Source: Rivihabitans pingtungensis
GTDB taxonomy: Bacteria > Pseudomonadota > Gammaproteobacteria > Burkholderiales > Aquaspirillaceae
Assembly: GCF_003201855.1 (NCBI RefSeq)
Contig: NZ_QJKI01000001.1
Coordinates: forward strand, 186,001-250,000
Direction: 5' to 3'
DNA: 64,000 nt
Below the pieces are notes generated by a model, which did no database searches, was not told where the DNA came from, and was given only the letters and a program-made list of their open reading frames with translations. Positions 41,982 through 47,336 of the stretch are shown here, one piece after another (positions within the stretch are counted from its first letter, which is position 1; every line of letters begins with the position of its first letter). The translations under genes and the position numbers were made by a program.

Positions 41982-42576
41982 ACAACAGAACCGACTCTGC
42001 GGCGTTGACGAAGCCGGCCGTGGCCCCTTGGCCGGCGCAGTATTTGCCGCTGCGGTGATTCTTAACCCCACCCGCCCGATCAGCGGCCTGGCCGATTCCA
42101 AAAAACTCTCTGAAGCCAAGCGCGATGCGCTGGCACTGGAAATCCGTGAGAAAGCCCTGGCCTGGGCGATTGCCAGCGCCAGTGTGGAAGAAATCGACCA
42201 GATCAATATCCTGCACGCCAGCATGCTGGCCATGGCGCGGGCGGTGGATGCGCTGGCAGTGACGCCCAGCGAAGTGCAGGTGGACGGCAACCGCACGCCC
42301 AAGCTGTTCAAACCGCTGCCGGTCAGCGCCATCGTCAAGGGCGACGCCAAGGTGGCGGAGATTTCCGCGGCGTCGATTCTGGCCAAAACTGCGCGCGACG
42401 CCGAGCTGGTGGCGCTGGATGCGCAATATCCGGCTTATGGCTTTGCCCGCCACAAGGGCTACCCCACCGCCGAGCATCTGGCAGCGATTGCCGAACACGG
42501 CGTGCTGAGCATTCACCGCAAGACATTTGGCCCGGTCAAAGCCTGGCTGGCGACGCATCAGGGCGAGTTGTTCTGA
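41974..42576 (+). CDS. rnhB: ribonuclease HII
   Basis: Removes RNA from RNA-DNA hybrids, including single ribonucleotides in DNA. It is 200 residues with the signature [20 protein letters not shown] (first acidic residues), [10 protein letters not shown], and [21 protein letters not shown] precedes the ATG, which lies inside the lpxB end. It is followed by an overlapping glycosylase gene. Confidence 0.96.
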   Translation: MAEQQNRLCGVDEAGRGPLAGAVFAAAVILNPTRPISGLADSKKLSEAKRDALALEIREKALAWAIASASVEEIDQINILHASMLAMARAVDALAVTPSEVQVDGNRTPKLFKPLPVSAIVKGDAKVAEISAASILAKTARDAELVALDAQYPAYGFARHKGYPTAEHLAAIAEHGVLSIHRKTFGPVKAWLATHQGELF

Positions 42577-43088
42577 TGGCGGCAGTGGGCGAGGGCGCTG
42601 CGCTGGCGCGCTGTTTTACCCCGGTGGTCAACGCCGACACGCAAGTATTGATTCTGGGCAGCCTGCCCGGCGCGGCCTCGCTGGCGGCTCAGCAGTATTA
42701 CGCCCACCCGCGCAACCAGTTCTGGCCGCTGCTGGCGGCGGTGCTGAAGCAGCCCGACTTGCCGGCGCTGGCCTACCCCGCGCGGCTGCAAGCCTTGCTG
42801 GCGGCGGGGGTCGGGCTGTGGGATGTGGTGGCGCAAGCGCAACGGCGCGGCAGCCTGGACGCCAATATCCGCGACGCCCAGGCCAACCCGCTGCCGGCGC
42901 TGATTGCCCAGCTGCCGCGCCTGCACACGGTGGCCTTCAATGGCGCCACCGCCGCGCGGGCGGCGGTGCAACTGACGCCTTACCCCTGGCTGCGGGTGTT
43001 GCCGCTGCCCTCGTCCAGTCCGGCACACACGCTGGCGTTTGCCGACAAGCTGGCCGCCTGGCAGGCCCTGGGCGACGACATACACTAG
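42576..43088 (+). CDS. DNA-deoxyinosine (hypoxanthine) glycosylase, UDG family 6
   Basis: A 170-residue member of the uracil-DNA-glycosylase fold, of the hypoxanthine-DNA glycosylase type. It shows VLILGSLPGAASLAAQQYYAHPRNQFW at the start (key part LGSLPG and YYAHPRNQFW) and the end motif LPLPSSSPAH. It probably removes deaminated adenine from DNA. It shares one base with rnhB, so a repair function pairs with ribonucleotide removal (inference). Confidence 0.85.
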   Translation: MAAVGEGAALARCFTPVVNADTQVLILGSLPGAASLAAQQYYAHPRNQFWPLLAAVLKQPDLPALAYPARLQALLAAGVGLWDVVAQAQRRGSLDANIRDAQANPLPALIAQLPRLHTVAFNGATAARAAVQLTPYPWLRVLPLPSSSPAHTLAFADKLAAWQALGDDIH

Positions 43089-43153
43089 CCTGTCACTGCT
43101 TGAGCATGTCTTTGCCCAGCCCGGCCTGTCGGTGACAGCGCCAGACCCGGTGC

Positions 43154-44170
43154 TTACATCACATCCACCCGGAAGCTCTCGCCGCAACTGGAAGAAAACC
43201 CTTCCTCGGCGGCTTGCAACAGCGGCCCCAGCTTGGGCTGCTGACGCGGGATGCTGTTCGGCAGGTTCATGTAGATGTCTACCAGTTGGCCATTGGTGCA
43301 GAAGAATTTCATCCGCTTGTGCGCATTGGCGCCCAGGCCCTGATCAATGACGGCAAACAGATCCTGGGTGGGAATGCTCAGGCCCCGGTTGGCCGCAATG
43401 AACGGCCCGACACTCGAGGCATTGAATTGCTTGACCAGATCAATGGCCACCTCAAAGTAGCCATCGGCATCCCATTCAGTCTGGCAGGTGCCGTGCTTGA
43501 ACCACTCATGACGTTGCAGGCAAGAACCCGCCGCAGCGCTGGGCATCACTTCGCCCAGTTGGCGCATGGTGCTGGCGCTGATGGCCGGCTCAGGATAGTT
43601 GCAGAAATTCTTCTGCTGCGGCTGGCTGCTGCAATAGCCATAATTGGTGCCGCAGCGCCCCAGATTGGGCCACAGGCCATGCAGCGTGAAGTTCTGGCTG
43701 GCCCACGGGGTGGGCTGCTGACATTCTGGCTTGCTTTGATGGGTTTCACAGAAAGCCGCCTGCCAGCTGACGGCAAACACATAGCTGTCACCTTGCCCGG
43801 CCAGATTGCAGGCCTTGCCGCTGCTGGCTGACGACGTGCTGCTGGTGCTGGCAGGTCTGGATGTCAGCGCACCCCGACCGCAATGGGCCGATACCCAGCG
43901 CTCTGCCGGCTGTGCGCCTTGGGCTTGTATCCGATACCAGGTCGGGGCATTGGGTGCATCAGCGTCAATGATCGGATACACCACCCCGGACTGCACGGTG
44001 AACTGATCGGGATTATTGTCAGGCTTGCCGGCCTTGGGCTTGTTGACGGTGGCGGTGCAGGCTTGCTCAGCAGAGAATGCGCCAGCATAGCCGGCAGCGT
44101 GGGCCTGGGCGGTCAGACCGCCGAGCACCAGGGCCAGCGTCAGGGCAAGAGAAGGGCGTGACAGAATCAT
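43154..44170 (-). CDS. secreted ribonuclease T2 family protein with N-terminal extra domain
   Basis: Predicted exported RNase T2, 338 residues. From the ATG with AAGGAG upstream, a signal peptide ends near AQAHAAG. About 85 residues of a small two-cysteine domain follow (EQACTATV to SAHCGRG), then a Ser/Thr linker and the RNase T2 domain. Both active-site blocks are present: FTLHGLWPN and HEWFKHGTC with catalytic histidines. Paired cysteines suggest disulfides, fitting the periplasm or outside of the cell. RNA scavenging or defence are possible roles. It is convergent with the rnhB side. Confidence 0.88.
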   Translation of the reverse strand: MILSRPSLALTLALVLGGLTAQAHAAGYAGAFSAEQACTATVNKPKAGKPDNNPDQFTVQSGVVYPIIDADAPNAPTWYRIQAQGAQPAERWVSAHCGRGALTSRPASTSSTSSASSGKACNLAGQGDSYVFAVSWQAAFCETHQSKPECQQPTPWASQNFTLHGLWPNLGRCGTNYGYCSSQPQQKNFCNYPEPAISASTMRQLGEVMPSAAAGSCLQRHEWFKHGTCQTEWDADGYFEVAIDLVKQFNASSVGPFIAANRGLSIPTQDLFAVIDQGLGANAHKRMKFFCTNGQLVDIYMNLPNSIPRQQPKLGPLLQAAEEGFSSSCGESFRVDVM

Positions 44171-44289
44171 GCAGGGCTCCTTGGGAAGGGAAGATGAACG
44201 GGCGGCTTGCCATATCCACAACGGCAATTTATGCATTATTCATCATACCCATTCATGTCTGACAATAGCTGACTACCCCCTTCTCCCCG

Positions 44290-44430
44290 TTACCACTTGC
44301 CTTCCAGCGTCAGCAAAAAGCTGCGGTTGGCACGGCGGCTTTCCACTTCCTGGCGCTTGAGTGCACCAGTGCTGTCATACTCCCACACCTGATTGCGGGC
44401 TTTTTCACCGGTAACATGCTGTACCGAGGC
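44290..44430 (-). pseudogene. 3' remnant of an outer-membrane (TonB-dependent-like) receptor gene
   Basis: On the minus strand about 46 codons read through VWEYDSTGALKRQEVESRR and SFLLTLEGKW to a stop at 44290-44292. The alternating pattern with a final aromatic residue is typical of the last strands of a TonB-dependent receptor barrel. Upstream the reading frame loses any family character within about 50 bases of the palindromic repeat at 44479. No receptor body is present, so this is the end of a deleted gene. The exact receptor class cannot be told. Confidence 0.6.
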
Positions 44431-44478
44431 GCGGGGAGGACAGGAGAAAAAAGCCGTGGGCATCCGAAGGCTTTGTTA

Positions 44479-44592
44479 AGAGCCGCTCACAAAACTCAGC
44501 GAAGCGCGCCTGGCTAGGTGCGCAGCCGCAGACAGTACAAGGCGTACGGCCAGGCTGCGCAACAACGCCAGGAGGGTCTTGTTAGCAGCTCT
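44479..44592. repeat. second copy of the palindromic repeat (MITE/REP-like)
   Basis: A 114-bp element with imperfect terminal inverted repeats (AGAGCCGCTCACAAAAC against GTCTTGTTAGCAGCTCT) and the same inner blocks as 13152-13251 (CTCAGCGAAGCG, CCTGGCTAGG, CCGCAGACAGTAC, CAACAACGCCAGGAGGG). It is about 14 bp longer in the middle. Its right end forms part of the stop codon of the AraC-type gene. Confidence 0.8.
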
Positions 44593-45385
44593 AACCACAC
44601 TCCCCCCGCCGCCAGTCGCTCGGGCTGCACCCCATGGCCTGGCGGAACATATGGCTGAACGCCGAGGGTGAGGCGTAGCCCAGCTCCAGCGCCACGTCGG
44701 TGACGGCGCGGCCAGCGCCCAGCCATTCCAGCGCACGGATCAGCCGCAGGCGGGTGCGCCAGTCGCGCAGGCTGATGCCCAGTTCGCGCTCGAAACGTCG
44801 GCTCAGCGTGCGCGCCGAGGCGCCCAACGCGGCGCCCCAGGCGGGCAGGTCGCGCGGGTCGGCGGGCTGGGCGTACAGCGCCTCGCACAGGATGCGCAGC
44901 TGCGGGTCTTTTGGCCACGGCAGGTGCACATCCTGCCGGGGCAGGCGTGGCAGCTGATCAACAATCAACTGCTGCACGCGGGCGGTGTAGTCGGCGCTTT
45001 CCTGGCGCTGGCCGATGGCGTCCAGCTCGACAATCAGCGCGCGCAGCAGCGGGGTGGCGGCCAGCACCTGGCAGTGCTCGGGCATGTCCAGCGCCAGCGC
45101 GGCGTCCACATACAGATTGCGAAACTCCGCATCGTGCAGGGCGCCGGTGGCGTGCAGCACGCCGGTGGGCAGCCACACCGCTTGCTCGGGGGTGATCACG
45201 CACCAGGTGTCTGGCGCCTGCACCAGCAGCGCGCCAGCGGTGGCGTACACCAGCTGACGCCAGCGGTGGGTGTGCGGCAAAAAACTGTGCCGCGCCGGCA
45301 GGCGCTGCGAGCGCAAAAACACCGGGCTGGGCAGGGTGTCGATTTCTGGCAGGTCTACGGCGCGCCAGTCTGGGCCAAGGGGCAT
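44591..45385 (-). CDS. AraC family transcriptional regulator
   Basis: A 264-residue regulator with an N-terminal cupin-like sensor (RHSFLPHTHRWRQLVYATAGALLV) and a C-terminal pair of helix-turn-helix motifs (LGASARTLSRRFERELGISLRDW and AVTDVALELGYASPSAFSHMFR). It is of the short NimR/AraC type often controlling a divergent efflux gene. It is divergent from the MFS gene with a 97-bp gap holding an inverted repeat. Its last codons run into the repeat at 44479-44592. Confidence 0.9.
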   Translation of the reverse strand: MPLGPDWRAVDLPEIDTLPSPVFLRSQRLPARHSFLPHTHRWRQLVYATAGALLVQAPDTWCVITPEQAVWLPTGVLHATGALHDAEFRNLYVDAALALDMPEHCQVLAATPLLRALIVELDAIGQRQESADYTARVQQLIVDQLPRLPRQDVHLPWPKDPQLRILCEALYAQPADPRDLPAWGAALGASARTLSRRFERELGISLRDWRTRLRLIRALEWLGAGRAVTDVALELGYASPSAFSHMFRQAMGCSPSDWRRGECG

Positions 45386-45401
45386 GGTAGCTGTCTTTTC
45401 A

Positions 45402-45426
45402 TCGATAGTGATCGTCAGATTATCGA
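45402..45426. promoter_or_regulatory. candidate operator between the AraC-type gene and the MFS gene
   Basis: TCGATA (45402-45407) and TATCGA (45421-45426) form an inverted repeat centred in the divergent gap. Confidence 0.35.
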
Positions 45427-45482
45427 ATGCCGGCCAGCCGCGCCAGCCTTACCATGGCGCATTGCCTGCCGGAGCGCCCATC

Positions 45483-46667
45483 ATGTCTATTGCTGTTTCC
45501 CTCGACCCCGCCCTGGCCAGCGCCCGCTGGCGGGTGCTTGCCGCTGGCGTGTGCGCGCTGATTCTCACCGTGGGGCTGGCGCGCTTTGCCTATACGCCGA
45601 TGCTGCCGATCATGCGCACACAAGCCGGGCTGAGCGATCTGGCCGGCGGCTGGCTGGCCACGTTCAATTATGTCGGCTATATCAGCGGCGCCTTGCTGGC
45701 GGCAACCTTGTCGCGCTTGCAGGATAAATTCCGCCTGTATCGGCTGGGGCTGGCGCTGGCGGTGCTGACCACGCTGGGCATGGGGCTGACCGACAATCTG
45801 TATCTGTGGACGGCCTTGCGCCTGCTGGCCGGAATTTCCAGCACCGCCGGCTTGCTGATTGCCTCTGGCCTGGTGCTGAACTGGCTGATTCGCCACGGCT
45901 GCCGCGCCGAGCTGGGCCTGCACTTTACCGGCATTGGCCTGGGCATTGTGGTGTCCGGGCTGGCGGTGGCGGCGATGGCGTCGCTGGATTGGGCCGGGCA
46001 GTGGCTGGGCCTGGGCGTGCTGGGCCTGGTTTTCATGCTGCCCGCCTGGTGGTGGATGCCGGCCCCGGCTGGGGCCGGCGCCACCGCCACAGCGCCGGCC
46101 GCCGGACCCAGCCGGCGCTGGATGGGGTTTTTTGTGGCGGCGTATTTTTGCGCGGGGTTTGGCTATGTGATCAGCGCGACCTTTATCATCGCCATTGTCG
46201 GCAAGCTGCCGCTGCTGGCCAATCTGGGCGGCTGGGTGTGGGTGCTGGTCGGGCTGATGGCCACGCCGTCGTGCTTTGTCTGGGATCGATTGGCAGCGCG
46301 GCTGGGGCAGATTCCGGCGCTTTTGCTGGCCTATGGCCTGCAAACCGTGTCGATTGCCCTGCCGGCGGCCAGTGAGGGCGCGCTGCTGAACCTGCTGAGC
46401 GCGGCCTTGTACGGCGGAACCTTTGTCGGGATTGTCAGCCTGACGCTGTCGATTATTGGCCGGCATTTTCCGGCCAACCCGGCCAAGGCGATGGCGCGCA
46501 TGACGCTCAGCTATGGCGTGGCGCAGATTGTGGCGCCGGCGCTGGCTGGCTATATCGCCACCGTCACCGGCAGCTATCGCGGCGCGCTGTGGCTGGCGGC
46601 GGCGGTGATGCTGGCCGGTATGGCGGCGCTGGCGGCCCTGCGGGAAAAACCCGCTCACCACCCTTGA
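45483..46667 (+). CDS. MFS transporter, YbfB/YjiJ family
   Basis: A 394-residue inner-membrane transporter with about twelve hydrophobic segments. The YbfB/YjiJ-type start is LTVGLARFAYTPMLPIMRTQAGL, with the loop RLQDKFRLYRLG. The substrate is unknown; pairing with a divergent AraC regulator suggests inducible export. The start ATG is the first with the family N-terminus; the frame is open upstream. Its stop lies inside the -35 box of the next promoter. Confidence 0.88.
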   Translation: MSIAVSLDPALASARWRVLAAGVCALILTVGLARFAYTPMLPIMRTQAGLSDLAGGWLATFNYVGYISGALLAATLSRLQDKFRLYRLGLALAVLTTLGMGLTDNLYLWTALRLLAGISSTAGLLIASGLVLNWLIRHGCRAELGLHFTGIGLGIVVSGLAVAAMASLDWAGQWLGLGVLGLVFMLPAWWWMPAPAGAGATATAPAAGPSRRWMGFFVAAYFCAGFGYVISATFIIAIVGKLPLLANLGGWVWVLVGLMATPSCFVWDRLAARLGQIPALLLAYGLQTVSIALPAASEGALLNLLSAALYGGTFVGIVSLTLSIIGRHFPANPAKAMARMTLSYGVAQIVAPALAGYIATVTGSYRGALWLAAAVMLAGMAALAALREKPAHHP

Positions 46668-46692
46668 CAAGATCAACAAGCCCGCAGTAAAT
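46664..46692 (+). promoter_or_regulatory. promoter of the riboswitch-controlled gene
   Basis: TTGACA (46664-46669), a 17-base spacer and GTAAAT (46687-46692), or TAAATT one base later. The predicted start, about 46699-46701, is at the first base of aptamer 1. The -35 box overlaps the MFS stop codon. Confidence 0.72.
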
Positions 46693-46701
46693 TGGCACCC
46701 A

Positions 46702-46754
46702 CAGCGCCGATTTGAGCTTCAGCTTGCGGGCGCTTTACAAATGCAGCTAAAGCG
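46702..46754 (+). promoter_or_regulatory. SAM-II-type riboswitch, aptamer 1
   Basis: The layout matches the known SAM-II H-type pseudoknot. P1 is AGCGCC (46703-46708) with GGCGCT (46729-46734). Loop 1 opens GATTTGA and ends in TTGC (46724-46727). The third loop is TTACAAAT, and the second helix strand is GCTAAAGC (46746-46753), which pairs back to GCTTGC. Compared with aptamer 2 and with the SAM-II consensus as I recall it (GATTTAA, TGATAAAT), loop bases differ at three positions, so ligand affinity may differ. It is followed at once by a terminator. Confidence 0.8.
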
Positions 46755-46760
46755 TATGCG

Positions 46761-46797
46761 AAACCCGCACAGCTTTGGCTGGCGGGTTTTTCGTTTT
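46761..46797 (+). terminator. SAM-responsive intrinsic terminator with antiterminator
   Basis: AAACCCGC (46761-46768) pairs with GCGGGTTT (46782-46789), CAGC (46770-46773) with GCTG (46778-46781), and a TTTTT-CG-TTTT tract follows. The 5' arm CCCGCACAGCT (46764-46774) is also complementary over ten base pairs, with one bulged C, to AGCTTGCGGG (46721-46730) inside aptamer 1. Ligand-bound aptamer would release the terminator, and free RNA would form the antiterminator (inference from pairing). Confidence 0.8.
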
Positions 46798-46812
46798 GGC
46801 CGGCCCGCCCGG

Positions 46813-46870
46813 CAGCGCCGATTTAATGCACACAACTTGCAGGCGCTTGATAAATCTTGCTAAAGCGTGG
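46813..46870 (+). promoter_or_regulatory. SAM-II-type riboswitch, aptamer 2
   Basis: P1 is AGCGCC (46814-46819) with GGCGCT (46842-46847). Loop 1 is GATTTAA (46820-46826), then CAC-AA-CTTGC. Loop 3 is TGATAAAT (46848-46855), then GCTAAAG-C-GTG (46859-46869), which pairs CTTGC with GC-AAG and CAC with GTG. It retains the SAM-II bases GATTTAA, TTGC, TGATAAAT and GCTAAA. It lies 26 bases before the Shine-Dalgarno site. Confidence 0.88.
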
Positions 46871-46876
46871 CCCACA

Positions 46877-46907
46877 CGGGCTTCGCACACCGAACAGGAG
46901 ATGCCCG
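46877..46907 (+). promoter_or_regulatory. Shine-Dalgarno-sequestering hairpin downstream of aptamer 2
   Basis: CGGGC (46877-46881) pairs with GCCCG (46903-46907), putting AGGAG (46896-46900) in the loop next to the ATG. The same CGGGC can instead pair with GCCC (46870-46873), or CACG with CGTG (46866-46869) used in aptamer 2. Aptamer folding and translation would then exclude each other (inference). Confidence 0.6.
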
Positions 46908-47228
46908 ATGTACGATTGCCAATCCGACAGCTATGCCGATTTCACCGTCGCCCAGCAGACCACCACGACCACCACGCAGGCACGGCGCCGCCCCGAGCCA
47001 CTGGCCGGCGATGTGCGAGTGCGTGCCCTGCCCGGCCACGAGGCCGTGCTCACCGAGCTGGCCATCAGCGCCGAGCGCCAGGGCTATCTGGCCGAGCGAC
47101 GCGGCGCACGGCTGACGCTGTTTGCAGTGACGCTGGCTGACGTGCTGGCATTCAACCGCGCCTTTGCCGCCCGCGCCACCTTCAGCGCCGAATTCCGCCT
47201 GGCAGCGCCAGTGGCGTTTCATGGCTGA
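46908..47228 (+). CDS. uncharacterised 106-residue protein under tandem SAM-II control
   Basis: I do not recognise this protein. It starts MYDCQSDSYADFTVAQQ, has a run of seven Thr in a low-complexity stretch (residues 18-24), then a basic RRRP. An alanine-rich part of about 75 residues follows with a plausible alpha/beta fold (EAVLTELAISAERQGYLAERRG, LTLFAVTLADVLAFNRAFAAR). No signal peptide or membrane segment is seen. The ATG at 46908 is eight bases after AGGAG; an ATG at 46901 is too close and in another frame. A terminator follows, so it is a single-gene unit. SAM-II control suggests a link to methionine or SAM metabolism, but the sequence does not show a function. Confidence 0.7.
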   Translation: MYDCQSDSYADFTVAQQTTTTTTQARRRPEPLAGDVRVRALPGHEAVLTELAISAERQGYLAERRGARLTLFAVTLADVLAFNRAFAARATFSAEFRLAAPVAFHG

Positions 47229-47248
47229 GCGGTCCACCCACGACTGAA

Positions 47249-47298
47249 AAAACCCAGGATTGCCGCTGGTGCGGACATCCTGGGTTTTGATTTTTTGG
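47249..47298. terminator. bidirectional terminator between the riboswitch-controlled gene and glnD
   Basis: AAAACCCAGGAT (47249-47260) pairs with ATCCTGGGTTTT (47277-47288), with A and T tracts on both sides. Confidence 0.9.
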
Positions 47299-47336
47299 CA
47301 AATACGATCTTGCTTGCGGGATCAATCCACGCCGCC

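Noticed and set aside
44200..44480. A complete TonB-dependent receptor gene
   Set aside because: Only about 46 codons with receptor character remain; upstream sequence is too short and lacks plug or barrel motifs.
46702..46870. SAM-I, SAH or preQ1 riboswitch as alternative identity
   Set aside because: There is no four-way junction of SAM-I and no SAH-type core; the order of P1, GATTTAA, TTGC, TGATAAAT and GCTAAA is that of SAM-II (or the related SAM-V pocket).
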